Below, in pieces: positions 33,376 through 41,519 of a DNA stretch of 64,000 nucleotides. Made by a program: the position numbers and the translations under genes. Source of the stretch: Metabacillus mangrovi (lineage in GTDB: Bacteria; Bacillota; Bacilli; Bacillales; Bacillaceae); the NCBI RefSeq assembly GCF_009711125.1, contig NZ_WMIB01000020.1, positions 1-64,000 of the forward strand, given 5' to 3'. The notes below the pieces were generated by a model. That model was not told where the DNA came from. It made no database searches and saw only the letters and a program-made list of their open reading frames with translations. Every line of letters begins with the position of its first letter. The first letter of the stretch is position 1.

Positions 33376-34095
33376 TTAAGGAGTATTTCCTGAAATAGCA
33401 ACGTACTGATTTTCCAAAATGAACCGATTCGCCTGCCATCCCAATGTATTTATCACGTATCCGAGCGCATCTGCATTGTACCGCCCTGCTATTTTCTGAT
33501 AGGCAAGCAGTTCATACACCCCATTCGAATCAAAATCGACGGGGTACAACCCGCTCAATGGATTGACAAAGCCGCTAATCGGCATTTTCAGCTTGCCGTC
33601 CGGTGTGTAAATTTCATTCAGATACTCCCGGTCCCTGCCTGAAATATCAATCAAATACTGAAGGCCGTTATACTGACTCAGCACCTTTACCCTGTAGTTG
33701 TCCAGATAGGTGACCTCGTATTGGTACTGCTCATTATATTGATCTGAATCAAACAATTTTCGCGGCTGGTCATTTAGAAAGGAATACATGTAGTCGTACG
33801 TGAAAGCCCCGCTGCCGCCGCTATTGATCCGGACTAAAATATCCGCCGTCCTGTTCCCAGTGAAATCACCAAGAAAAAGCGTCGGGTCATATCCGGCATT
33901 ATTCCGGAATGTCACCCTTCTCACAGCCCCTGTTTTTTCGTTCTGCACAACAAGCGTAATGTTCTGGACAAACGGACTGTCCGCTGTCTTCACCCCGGTC
34001 AGATACACATTGTCCGGCACCCGGTCCCCTGTTACATCTCCCCTGGCAAACGCCACAACCTGCGGCTGATTCACAGCCCTCTGATGATCATACAT
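33376..34095 (-). CDS. VCBS/FG-GAP-like repeat protein
   Basis: The 239-residue protein has no signal peptide. Three Asp-rich repeats resemble VCBS/FG-GAP calcium-binding loops: ARGDVTGDRVPDNVYLTG, LGDFTGNRTADILVRI and PVDFDSNGVYELLA. Bacilli carry similar proteins of unknown role, some suspected to be spore-associated. GGGGGG lies 6 nt before the ATG. A hairpin (ACTCCTT with AAGGAGT) overlaps the stop codon and may act as a weak terminator. Upstream, the Uma2 gene is separated by its own terminator. Confidence 0.75.
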   Translation of the reverse strand: MYDHQRAVNQPQVVAFARGDVTGDRVPDNVYLTGVKTADSPFVQNITLVVQNEKTGAVRRVTFRNNAGYDPTLFLGDFTGNRTADILVRINSGGSGAFTYDYMYSFLNDQPRKLFDSDQYNEQYQYEVTYLDNYRVKVLSQYNGLQYLIDISGRDREYLNEIYTPDGKLKMPISGFVNPLSGLYPVDFDSNGVYELLAYQKIAGRYNADALGYVINTLGWQANRFILENQYVAISGNTP

Positions 34096-34154
34096 AGGCC
34101 GCCCCCCTTTAATTGATACTTAGTTTATGGGCGGGGGAAGAAATGGGTGCAAAA

Positions 34155-34183
34155 TAAAAAGCCCTGCTCATTGGAACAAGGCT
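34155..34183 (-). terminator. Terminator at the end of the Uma2 gene
   Basis: On the minus strand AGCCTTG...CAGGGCT is followed by TTTTATTTT. It overlaps the 3' end of the gene. Confidence 0.6.
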
Positions 34184-34704
34184 TCCGCATTGACAGAGAA
34201 CGTTCCAAACAAACCGGACTGAATGGTTCCCTTCTCTTTTACCACGTCTTTTAGTGAGTATTGGTTTTGATCTGCCAGGGTGTAAAGCTGGATGGTTTGA
34301 AGAAGAGGATTAACGATCCAATATTCCTTCACTCCATACTGCATATACAGATTCAGCTTCGTGACCAGGTCATGGGACTGATTGGACGGGCTGATGATTT
34401 CTGTGATTAGCGAAGGAACACCCGTGTATCTCTGCTCGCCCAACCCACTTTTGTCGCAAATGACAGTGATGTCGGGGATGACCACCGCTTCTCCTTTTGC
34501 CAGTTCAACATCAAGCGGAGCATAAAACACTTCACAATCTTTGCTTGCTGCCAGTGGCAGCAGCTGGATAAACAACCGTCCGGAAATCCGCTGATGGACG
34601 GTAGATGGTGAAGGAAGGAAACAGATTTCTCCTTGTATGTATTCCATTAAATCATCACTTTGATTTCGCTTTTGAAAATATTCCTCAATTGTTAAGCCGC
34701 TCAT
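34168..34704 (-). CDS. Uma2-family putative endonuclease (DUF820)
   Basis: The 178-residue protein has a PD-(D/E)xK nuclease-like fold. Visible are MEYIQGEICFLPSPSTVHQR, VVIPDITVICDK (PD), LITEIISPSNQSHDL (E) and KLNLYMQYGVKEYWIVNP (K-x11-Y-W-x-V-x-P), all hallmarks of Uma2. The family is abundant in cyanobacteria and scattered in bacilli; its biological role is not established. GGGAGGG precedes the ATG. It lies directly downstream of the broken methyltransferase gene on the same strand. Confidence 0.85.
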   Translation of the reverse strand: MSGLTIEEYFQKRNQSDDLMEYIQGEICFLPSPSTVHQRISGRLFIQLLPLAASKDCEVFYAPLDVELAKGEAVVIPDITVICDKSGLGEQRYTGVPSLITEIISPSNQSHDLVTKLNLYMQYGVKEYWIVNPLLQTIQLYTLADQNQYSLKDVVKEKGTIQSGLFGTFSVNAEALFQ

Positions 34705-34718
34705 CTAATTCCCTCCCT

Positions 34719-35267
34719 CTATCGCTTCACCGCATCCACAATCAGCGAAGGAAAAACAAGCTTTTCCCCATGATTTCTCGGGTCAAATTTTTTGGACCGG
34801 AAAATGACCCCGTCATCCCCATCCCAGAGATTTTCATAAAACGTTCCGTCCTCGCTGCAGTATTCCAGCAGTTTTACTTCAAAGCCGGCACTCTCAAACA
34901 TTTGAGTCAATGTGCGATAGGTATGTACGATTTTGTGGCTCGCCGCAGGATGATCCTCTGGTCCGGGTCCCCCTATCTGTACAATTTCCTAATAACCTTC
35001 ATCCGGAAAATACCCGTCAGGCACCGCACAGCGAATATAGCCGCCTTGCTTCAGATATGCCCTGCACAACTTTGCCGCCTCCACCCCTTCAGCAAAAGTC
35101 AGGTGCTCCCAAACATGCTCAGCCAGAATCGCTGAAACAGACTCTTTCTCAAACTGCCTCTTCCAAGTCCCGGAGTCCAGCAGGTTCAAATCTTCTTCCT
35201 GCGTATGCAGCCAGCCGGGGTTGTTGTTGTAGGGGCCGGCGCCGATGACGATTTTCAGTTCATCCAT
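34719..35267 (-). pseudogene. Methyltransferase-like gene interrupted by an in-frame TAG
   Basis: Two open stretches in the same frame are separated only by TAG at 34989-34991. The first part (IVIGAGPYNNNPGWLHTQEE, VSAILAEHVWEHLTFAEGV, GGYIRCAVPDGYFPDEGY) has features of a class I SAM-dependent methyltransferase, including the post-motif AEHVWEHL. After the stop the frame reads on as EIVQIGGPGPEDHPAASHKI without a start codon, through the 63-codon tail. The start at 35267 has AGGAGG 8 nt upstream. Total would be about 182 residues. A single CAG-to-TAG change would explain it. It is either a recent pseudogene or a sequencing error; readthrough is unlikely but possible. Confidence 0.75.
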
Positions 35268-35434
35268 TATAAGTTCCTCCTGCATCAGGATGCGAATACA
35301 ATCGCATTGGGGTATTTTTTTAAAATTCTTGCCTGTTTATCTTAGGATTCACAACATTATTGACTTCATCATCCTCATAAGCTTGTTCTGAATGGAAACT
35401 ATATAAATAATCAGATAGCACAGATTTCTCCTTT

Positions 35435-35560
35435 ATTATTTGCTATGACTCATACCTCTGGCTTCGCGCGAATTTTTTCTGGGTTATATTCATACTTGCT
35501 TCTTTTCCTCTATGTGCTATTATCACTTCACCACCGTTCTCGAACATTGCCACATCTAAA
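35435..35560 (-). pseudogene. Decayed fifth copy of the small-lipoprotein family
   Basis: The DNA at 35345-35500 closely matches the 3' end and downstream flank of the copy at 36303 (shared TATAACCC, AGAGGTATGAGTCAT and TCATAAGCTTGTTCTGA). On the minus strand only the end of the gene (EYNPEKIR, then a frameshift) can still be aligned. The region 35268-35701 holds this relic and otherwise nothing recognisable. Confidence 0.5.
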
Positions 35561-35701
35561 ACTGGAAATAGGTATGGATGCTGTCAACCAAGTCACAGCT
35601 TTCGAGACCCGCCCCATATACTTCCATCTGAATATTTTTATCGAAAGCAGCTACTGATAGAGAGCTGAATGTTTTATGTGTAATCCATCGGTTTACACTT
35701 C

Positions 35702-36031
35702 TTAATCGATCTTAGACTTCTTCATAGCATCTGCAGTCATTTCCCTATAATTTTCAGGATTATAAGATATTTGTACAGTTCTTTGGTTTGGCTTTTCCCC
35801 CTCGAAGTGTCCACGAACAAATAAAACTCCACCCCCACTTTGCGAGGAGAACTCATAGCCGTCAATTTCAAATACTTTTCCATAAAATTCTTTTGCAAAA
35901 TTAACTGCAATCGGAGTTGCATATTCTTTAATCTTTTCCTGCTCTTCCTTCTCTTTTGCACTCGTACCACAGCCCGCAACTATCATTGCAAACACCACCA
36001 TCGTAAAAATTAAAAAGAACATCTTTTTCAA
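35702..36031 (-). CDS. Small lipoprotein, tandem family copy A
   Basis: The protein has about 109 residues, with a lipoprotein signal (FFLIFTMVVFAMIVAGCG, lipobox VAGC) and a charged linker KEKEEQEKIKEYA. The conserved body includes GYEFSSQSGGGVLFVRGHFE and VQISYNPENYREM. A TTG start is chosen because GGGG is 8 nt upstream and all paralogues start at the same codon with GTG or TTG after a GxGGTxCTGAC leader. It is one of four adjacent paralogues plus a relic. Resemblance to DUF1433-type lipoproteins is weak. Function unknown. Confidence 0.75.
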   Translation of the reverse strand: MKKMFFLIFTMVVFAMIVAGCGTSAKEKEEQEKIKEYATPIAVNFAKEFYGKVFEIDGYEFSSQSGGGVLFVRGHFEGEKPNQRTVQISYNPENYREMTADAMKKSKID

Positions 36032-36302
36032 TGTCAGTACCCCGCGCTTCATAAACCCTTCTGAATAAGAAGGAATATTCAGTTAATAAGAATTATTGCT
36101 TCTGTTCCTCTGTATATAATCACTACTTCAATAACATTCTAACTGGTGCATCCAGACTATTGTCTGTGTGGGTAAATGCTGTCTATCATTTCCCAGGACT
36201 GCTCTTGCCCGCTTATCAAGCATTCATAACCTTATTGACTTCATCATCCTCATAAGCTTGTTCTGAAAGGAAACTTATCATATTGCATAATTTTCTCCTT
36301 TA

Positions 36303-36626
36303 TTATTTGCCATGACTCATACCTCTGGCTTCCATATCACGAATGTTTTCCGGGTTATATACTACTTGTACTGACCTGAAATTAGATTTTTCTCCTTCAT
36401 AATGCCCGTCTACAAAAACTTTACCGCCTCCAATCTTAGATGAGAATTCACAGCCGTCAATAATAAACTCCTTCCCATCCATCTCCTTAGCAAGCTCAAC
36501 TGCCAAAGGTCCAGCAAATTCTTTAATCTTTTCCTGCTCTTCCGTCTATTTTGCACTCATACCACAGGCTGCAGCTGTTATTCCAAATACCATCATCGTT
36601 AAAATCAGCAAGAACATTTTCTTCAC
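36303..36626 (-). pseudogene. Small lipoprotein copy B, broken by in-frame TAG
   Basis: The GTG start at 36624-36626 has CGGAGG upstream. Codons 1-26 encode an intact lipoprotein signal (LTMMVFGITAAACGMSAK), then TAG at 36546-36548 replaces the Glu codon of the KEKEEQEK segment. The frame continues to the normal stop. Its C-terminal third is nearly identical to copy C (SNFRSVQVVYNPENIRDMEA), indicating recent duplication or gene conversion. Confidence 0.8.
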
Positions 36627-36697
36627 TGCGAGTACCTCCGCACTTCTTGTCGGAATAATTCACACATATAATTAATCAGATAGTATATAGCTCCCCT

Positions 36698-37030
36698 TTA
36701 TTCTTTTTCTTTGCCATGGCTCATACCTCTGGCTTCCATATCGCGAATGTTTTCCGGGTTATATACTACTTGTACTGACCTGAAATTAGATTTTTCTCCT
36801 TCGTAATGTCCTCTCACAAAAATTGTTCCTCCTCCAATTTTTGAAGAGAACTTATATTCGTCTATGATTAACTCCTTCCCATCCATATCCTTAGCAAGCT
36901 CAACTGCCAAAGGGCCAGCCAATTCTTTAATCTTTTCCTGCTCTTCCTTCTCTTTCGCACTCATACCACAGGCCGCAGCTGTCATTACAAATATCACCAT
37001 CAATATGATTAAAGAGAATATCTTTTTCAC
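36698..37030 (-). CDS. Small lipoprotein, tandem family copy C
   Basis: The 110-residue lipoprotein (MKKIFSLIILMVIFVMTAAA followed by CGMSAKEKEEQEK) has body phrases YKFSSKIGGGTIFVRGHYEG and VQVVYNPENIRDMEARGM. The GTG start is placed with GGGAGG 8 nt upstream; the longer frame from 37066 has no RBS. The start of its 3' flank also matches copy B, so the duplicated unit includes intergenic DNA. It should be anchored outside the membrane. Function unknown. Confidence 0.78.
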   Translation of the reverse strand: MKKIFSLIILMVIFVMTAAACGMSAKEKEEQEKIKELAGPLAVELAKDMDGKELIIDEYKFSSKIGGGTIFVRGHYEGEKSNFRSVQVVYNPENIRDMEARGMSHGKEKE

Positions 37031-37201
37031 TGTCAGTACCTCCCTGTTTCTTTTAAAAAAACTCAATAAATGCTTCTTACCATTGAAAAAGGAGATATAT
37101 GAAAACTAATTTTATATTTACTATCACATGAACATTATATTTATGTGTATTGGATAAAGCGCTCTACGGTCTATCAGTCACCATGAACATTCATCTCCTG
37201 G

Positions 37202-37531
37202 TTAATTTCCATTAGATAATTTAAGAGCATTCGCAGTCATTTCTCGATAATTATCTGTATTGTAAGAAATTTGAACTGTACGTCTATTAGGTTTTTCTCC
37301 TTCATAATGTCCACGAACAAATAGAAGGCCTCCTCCCAACTTTGATGAAAATTCGTAACCATCAATAATAAATTTTCCTCCCTCCATCTCTTCTGCAAAT
37401 TCAATTGCGATAGGGGCAGCGTACTCTTTAATCTTTTCCTGCTCTTCCTTCTCCTCTGCACTCATACCACAGCTCACAGCTGTCACTGCAAACATCACCA
37501 TCGTTATAATTAGAAAGAACCGTCTTCTCAC
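37202..37531 (-). CDS. Small lipoprotein, tandem family copy D
   Basis: The 109-residue lipoprotein (FFLIITMVMFAVTAVSCG; lipobox VSC preceded by A-V) has body phrases GYEFSSKLGGGLLFVRGHYE and VQISYNTDNYREMTANAL. It is closer to copy A than to copies B and C at its C-terminus, so the family has two sub-types alternating along the cluster. GTG start with CGGAGG 8 nt upstream. It is the first gene in the transcription order of the cluster. An inverted repeat lies 31 bp upstream. Confidence 0.78.
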   Translation of the reverse strand: MRRRFFLIITMVMFAVTAVSCGMSAEEKEEQEKIKEYAAPIAIEFAEEMEGGKFIIDGYEFSSKLGGGLLFVRGHYEGEKPNRRTVQISYNTDNYREMTANALKLSNGN

Positions 37532-37562
37532 AGTCAGCACCTCCGCCCTAATAACTACATAC

Positions 37563-37580
37563 TAAAACTAGTTAGTTTTA
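37563..37580. promoter_or_regulatory. Inverted repeat upstream of the lipoprotein cluster
   Basis: TAAAACTA-GT-TAGTTTTA is a perfect 8-bp inverted repeat between the divergent lipoprotein copy D and the SAP-domain gene. It may be an operator. Confidence 0.4.
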
Positions 37581-37677
37581 TGTACTTCTATGCGCAAACT
37601 AATTTCCACTTATTTCAACATTTCATTCCACATATAGGAATAAACGTTCTATAATAAAAGAAAACTGAGGTGCAAAG

Positions 37678-38247
37678 ATGAGACCCCATTTAAATGCAGG
37701 ACTAAACCCGGATACTTTCAAAGACTACTACTGGCTAAAAGAAGAACTCCAATCTTTCTGCAGAGAAAACGGTTTAAGTGCTTCCGGCTCAAAGATTGAG
37801 ATTTCCAGAAGGATTGAAGCCTTTCTTCGGACAGGTGAAATTTTAAAGCCTTTGAAAAAACATTCGTCCAACGGGGCGATGAATTCAACATCAATATTAA
37901 ACCTGGATACCGTCATAGCAGAAAATCACCGCTGCAGCCAGCAGGTAAGAGAATTTTTCAAGACGGTCATCCCGGCATTCCATTTTTCTTCCTATATCCA
38001 AAACTATTTTAAAACAAATGCCGGCAAAACCTATCGGGATGCGGTAAATGCCTGGCACGGGGAAGAAGCCCGTAAAAAGGATCCTTCCTACGTCAAAAGC
38101 ATAGCCCCTCAATTTGAGTACAATCAATTCACTCGTGATTATTATGCCGATCCCGAAAATAAAGGGAAAAGCCGCGGGAATGCCATTGCTGCATGGAATG
38201 AAGTGAAGAAGCTCCCTGGGAGTAACCGTTATAGAGGTGTCAAATGA
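37678..38247 (+). CDS. SAP-domain / DUF6434-like protein
   Basis: The protein has 189 residues. Residues 18-52 form a SAP-type helix-extended-loop-helix (LKEELQSFCRENGLSASGSK, then EISRRIEAFL), a putative DNA-binding module. The C-terminal 110 residues contain FHFSSYIQNYFKTNAGKTYR, DAVNAWHGEEARKKDPSYVK and the related QFEYNQFTRDYYADPENKGK, a pattern seen in DUF6434/SAP proteins of bacilli. It is cytosolic. GAGGTG precedes the ATG. Its stop overlaps the next start by 4 bp (ATGA), so the pair is translationally coupled. Confidence 0.78.
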   Translation: MRPHLNAGLNPDTFKDYYWLKEELQSFCRENGLSASGSKIEISRRIEAFLRTGEILKPLKKHSSNGAMNSTSILNLDTVIAENHRCSQQVREFFKTVIPAFHFSSYIQNYFKTNAGKTYRDAVNAWHGEEARKKDPSYVKSIAPQFEYNQFTRDYYADPENKGKSRGNAIAAWNEVKKLPGSNRYRGVK

Positions 38248-38867
38248 GAACAAGAGGGTGGAAACGAAAAATAAGAAAGCTTCAAAACTGGAAGGAAGAA
38301 TCCAGCCATCCAGCCCTCACCTTCCTGTTCGAATATCATTTCGATTATGTGAAAATGTTTAACGATCACTCCATTCACTCTTTTCCTTTCTGGTATAAGA
38401 GAGAAGTTGTCCAGGCACTAGAGGATGTTGCCCAAGCTTGGACACATGTATTAAGCAGGCACCAGGACGAGTTTTATCTAAGATTAAATGTGAATCAAGA
38501 CGATATCTTTGAATCTCAAATCATTATTGCGATTAGTAATCAGATCGGCCAATACAAAAATAGATTCATAGAGTGTGAGGAGAACAATGAAAAACCGTTA
38601 TGGCTCTCCAAAAATGAATGGGCTCCTTTCTATTCCTGCTCAACGTGGCTTGAAGAAGAATTGGAAACGTTGGATGCCGATTATAGAAGGCTATTACTGA
38701 ACAATGTAATCAAAATAAAAGAACCTTCCTCCCCGGATGAAACAGTGGCAAGGGAATACATGATCAGAGAAGGAGTCATATGGTCCTTGGAAATCGAAGG
38801 CACTAAAAAGACTATTTTTGATCAGCCATCAGCTCCCGCAGCTTCTCCGTCATTTTTGCCGAAGTAA
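38244..38867 (+). CDS. Unknown cytosolic protein
   Basis: This 207-residue protein is rich in aromatic and acidic residues and mostly helical (FEYHFDYVKMFNDHSIHSFP, WYKREVVQALEDVAQAWTHV, STWLEEELETLDADYRRLLL). It has a basic N-terminus and no signal peptide. No family is recognised. Its start overlaps the stop of the SAP-domain gene by 4 bp, so the two probably act together. Its 3' end overlaps the convergent lipoprotein gene by 56 bp. The last 15 codons, inside the overlap, look unstructured and may represent stop-codon drift. Confidence 0.65.
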   Translation: MRTRGWKRKIRKLQNWKEESSHPALTFLFEYHFDYVKMFNDHSIHSFPFWYKREVVQALEDVAQAWTHVLSRHQDEFYLRLNVNQDDIFESQIIIAISNQIGQYKNRFIECEENNEKPLWLSKNEWAPFYSCSTWLEEELETLDADYRRLLLNNVIKIKEPSSPDETVAREYMIREGVIWSLEIEGTKKTIFDQPSAPAASPSFLPK

Positions 38868-39237
38868 GGTATACTGCATCATCATCCGTCACATACATAA
38901 ACGTACTCTGCCTTCCTTGCTCACCAAGCCAAAAATGCAGGGCATGCGGCGGTACATCCGCCTTGTAGTGAACCGCTGCATCGTAATCCGGCATCGGCAT
39001 TTTGGGAGTGCCGGATTGTTTGACGGCGGAAGTGATGGCTTGTTCAAAAATCCGGATGGATTCCTGGTCTTTAATAGACAGCAGAATTTCTTCATTCATC
39101 TCTCCTGTACCATTCGATTTGGAAAGATTGATTTCTGAGATTTTTTCGTCGAGCAGGACCATGGTTTCTTTTTGCGAGCAGGCCGCAGCAGTGAAAAGCA
39201 GCCCTGCAATAATACAAAATGACAATAAGATTTTCAT
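38812..39237 (-). CDS. Putative lipoprotein (YhfM-like size)
   Basis: The 141-residue protein has a lipoprotein signal (MKILLSFCIIAGLLFTAAAC, Cys20). The mature part has ISIKD-like phrases (LLSIKDQESIRIFEQAITSA) and a beta-rich centre (HALHFWLGEQGRQSTFMYVT), ending LTSAKMTEKLRELM. The layout (residue depletion index followed by a helix that ends the chain) is like small bacillus lipoproteins such as YhfM, but I cannot confirm family membership. AAAGGAG precedes the ATG. It probably forms an operon with the following gene in the same direction (39250) 12 bp upstream. Confidence 0.7.
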   Translation of the reverse strand: MKILLSFCIIAGLLFTAAACSQKETMVLLDEKISEINLSKSNGTGEMNEEILLSIKDQESIRIFEQAITSAVKQSGTPKMPMPDYDAAVHYKADVPPHALHFWLGEQGRQSTFMYVTDDDAVYLTSAKMTEKLRELMADQK

Positions 39238-39249
39238 CGTATTCTCCTT

Positions 39250-39918
39250 TTAGCGTAAGTGGTTTTTGTAATGGGTAAAGCTTTTATATGGCTCTGCCTC
39301 TTCTCGTGAAAAGTATTTAGGGTTGTGATACGGCATGTCAACCTGCTCCCAGTCGAAGTCTTCATCCACACATTTAATGTACGTATAATACCCCTCGCCA
39401 TCAGAAGGAAAAGAGACTGTTCTGGATTCCCCATGAAGCAGGGCGGTATCAATGGCATCTTTTAACTCGAGTAATGCAGCGCGGTTCGCAATGAGATAGG
39501 CATTCCCATGCCATTCCTGCTGACCGAAAAAGTGAGAAATCGGCATGGATTCATGCTCTTCATAAAAGTGATCCCGGTATACTTGATTCACCTGTTTATA
39601 AACCTCTTCCGGTTTGTGCACATCTAAATAAACGTCCATATCGGTTTCAGGCATCATAAAAGGAACCCTAAAAAACTGTTTACAGAAATCCTTATAATAC
39701 TCGTTGTTTTCCACGAATAGATAGCGTTCTGTTTCCAAGTCATCCACGATGAAATAATAGCTATGGATCGGCATGTTTTCTTTTTGAAAAATAAAATGAT
39801 AGAGAGAATCTGTCAGTTTTTCTGTTTTCGTTAATTCGAATTTCCTGTACTTTTTCTTTATCAATTTCCCGTCAGAAAATGATAGATGGGAAACACCTAT
39901 AGCAGTAAAAAGTTTCAT
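39250..39918 (-). CDS. Unknown protein, 222 aa
   Basis: The sequence is rich in aromatic and charged residues with no signal peptide or TM segment. The first half is a beta/alpha mix (FTAIGVSHLSFSDGKLIKKK, YYFIVDDLETERYLFVENN). The middle has a DVYLDVHKPEEVYKQVNQVY segment and the end a long acidic-aromatic tail. No family is recognised. AAAAGGAG lies 8 nt before the ATG. It is 12 bp upstream of the lipoprotein gene and divergent from the DUF3885 gene. Confidence 0.6.
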   Translation of the reverse strand: MKLFTAIGVSHLSFSDGKLIKKKYRKFELTKTEKLTDSLYHFIFQKENMPIHSYYFIVDDLETERYLFVENNEYYKDFCKQFFRVPFMMPETDMDVYLDVHKPEEVYKQVNQVYRDHFYEEHESMPISHFFGQQEWHGNAYLIANRAALLELKDAIDTALLHGESRTVSFPSDGEGYYTYIKCVDEDFDWEQVDMPYHNPKYFSREEAEPYKSFTHYKNHLR

Positions 39919-39956
39919 ACCGTAAACTCCTTTTAAAAACGTAAATTGGAGGTCCT

Positions 39957-40598
39957 ATGATCCATCCATTTCTTAACACTCATTTCCCTCATCTCATATT
40001 AAGGCCGGCGCTCTTCTATTCCTGGAAGTACGGCATCCGGTTTGAAATCTCCATGCCGGGGTTGGATACTGAACATCCACAAAATCAGCAGCAAATTGCA
40101 GAAAGAAGCACCCGGATTTTTGATGATGTTTTTTTGCCGCATGACGAAGTCCTCCTGGTAACAGACATCCATTGTGCAAAAAACGATGCTTTTCTTAAAA
40201 AAAGACCTTTGAATGTCTATCAAAAATACATCAGGGACAAAGAGAAAAGAAAGAAGCTGCAGCATCTTACCCTGCCTGAAGTTTTTAATGAAGAAGACAT
40301 GGTTACGCACCGGTTTTTTCTGCCTTGTCAAAAGGGGGATATCCGGTATAAGGCGCTTCTCAGGGTAATTTCGTTTGAAGATACCAATCACCCTGCAAAA
40401 ATAGGAAAGGGGTTCCCTCAAGCAGGAGTGGATCTTTACTTTGTAAATCTTACCCGAAAAATCATCTATCACCTGTACGATGACCGGGGCTGTGATGTTA
40501 TTGCCTCGCGTAAAGAAGAGTTGAGGTCTCTTTATGAAAAAAGACAGAATTGGATTTTGGATGATGACCGGGAGCAAATAGAGAAACTTTTTCACTGA
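39957..40598 (+). CDS. DUF3885-family protein
   Basis: The protein has 213 residues. The C-terminal signature VDLYFVNLTRKIIYHLYDDR, then GCDVIASRKEELRSLYEKRQ and NWILDDDREQIEKLF, is characteristic of DUF3885. The N-terminal half has FYSWKYGIRFEIS and HDEVLLVTDIHC. These are cytosolic proteins of unknown function, often in toxin-immunity-like islands of bacilli. GGAGG precedes the ATG by 5 nt. It stands alone, divergent from the gene at 39250. Confidence 0.75.
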   Translation: MIHPFLNTHFPHLILRPALFYSWKYGIRFEISMPGLDTEHPQNQQQIAERSTRIFDDVFLPHDEVLLVTDIHCAKNDAFLKKRPLNVYQKYIRDKEKRKKLQHLTLPEVFNEEDMVTHRFFLPCQKGDIRYKALLRVISFEDTNHPAKIGKGFPQAGVDLYFVNLTRKIIYHLYDDRGCDVIASRKEELRSLYEKRQNWILDDDREQIEKLFH

Positions 40599-40675
40599 CC
40601 GCTATACACTTTCATATTTTACCAGATTATAATAGGGGATATGTTTCTATTCTGTTATTTTGTGAGGGACTCTAT

Positions 40676-41497
40676 ATGCCGACCATTCAAGTTCAAGACA
40701 TTCAACTCCATTATGAAGTCCGGGGTGATGGACCTCCCGTTGTTTTCCTGCATGGCCTTGGTGCCGGATGGAGGATGTGGGAGCCGCAGATTGAGGCCTT
40801 TTCCTCCAAGTACCGGATGATTATGCCGGACATGAGAGGACACGGGGAATCCAGCAAGCACTTCCCTGATAACAAGTTTTCCGCAAGAGTGATGGCTGAT
40901 GACTTGAAAGCCCTTCTGGATCGGATGGGCCTTCAGAAAGTACACCTTGTTGGATTATCCTATGGTTCTGTTACTGCCCAGCTGTTTGCAGCCAAATATC
41001 CGCAATATGTCGATAAGCTGGTGCTCTCAAACGGATACAGTGAAATCCCAACCAAAGTGGCGGGCTGGGTATTGAAGCTTTCCAATGCTATCTTCAAAAT
41101 GCTGTCTTATAATACCATCATCAATCAGATGCTGAAGATTTACGGGAAAGATGAATATACGAAAAAGGTGCTGCGGGACTCATTCACCTTTGACAAAGAC
41201 ATGCTTATTTTCGCCAAAAACTCAGAGTTTCCGGAGCATACAAGTGAATTGAAGAACATCACTGCTGCGACTCTTGTCTTGGGCGGTGAAAAGAAGGTGA
41301 TGGGTGTGGACGAAAAGAAGGGTTCCCAGACTTTGTTCGACCATATTCCGGATGCAGTTCTCGCATTATTTAAAGATGCCTTTGATCCTCTGAGTACGAT
41401 GAAAAAAGATCAATTCAACGAGATGTTGCTTGATTTTTTAGCGGGCACGGATTTTAAAGAGTATGACGGGGTGACAGTTTATCGGAAGGAGCGCTAA
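40676..41497 (+). CDS. Alpha/beta hydrolase lacking the usual catalytic His
   Basis: The 273-residue protein has oxyanion motif FLHGLGAG, MRGHGESSK and nucleophile elbow G-L-S95-Y-G-S, plus a cap domain (about 125-190). At the position where family members read D-A-G-H-D-P before the last helix, this protein reads KDAFDPLSTM, so the general-base histidine seems lost together with its glycine. Either another His substitutes or the protein no longer works as a hydrolase. GAGGGA precedes the ATG. GrpB follows 22 bp later on the same strand. Confidence 0.8.
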   Translation: MPTIQVQDIQLHYEVRGDGPPVVFLHGLGAGWRMWEPQIEAFSSKYRMIMPDMRGHGESSKHFPDNKFSARVMADDLKALLDRMGLQKVHLVGLSYGSVTAQLFAAKYPQYVDKLVLSNGYSEIPTKVAGWVLKLSNAIFKMLSYNTIINQMLKIYGKDEYTKKVLRDSFTFDKDMLIFAKNSEFPEHTSELKNITAATLVLGGEKKVMGVDEKKGSQTLFDHIPDAVLALFKDAFDPLSTMKKDQFNEMLLDFLAGTDFKEYDGVTVYRKER

Positions 41498-41519
41498 TCC
41501 TTAAATCAGGAGGGAACTT

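Noticed and set aside
35445-35657. 70-codon plus-strand ORF
   Set aside because: It has no RBS and lies across the decayed lipoprotein copy on the other strand, so it is a chance frame.
34989-36548. Amber codon recoding, since two genes have in-frame TAG
   Set aside because: TAG is used as a normal stop by other genes here (for example 11354-11356 and 5368-5370), and no suppressor tRNA or pyrrolysine gene is visible. Independent mutations are simpler.
35702-37531. Immunity-gene array behind a polymorphic toxin
   Set aside because: No LXG, WXG or other toxin gene is found on the same strand upstream; the neighbour upstream is a divergent SAP-domain gene.
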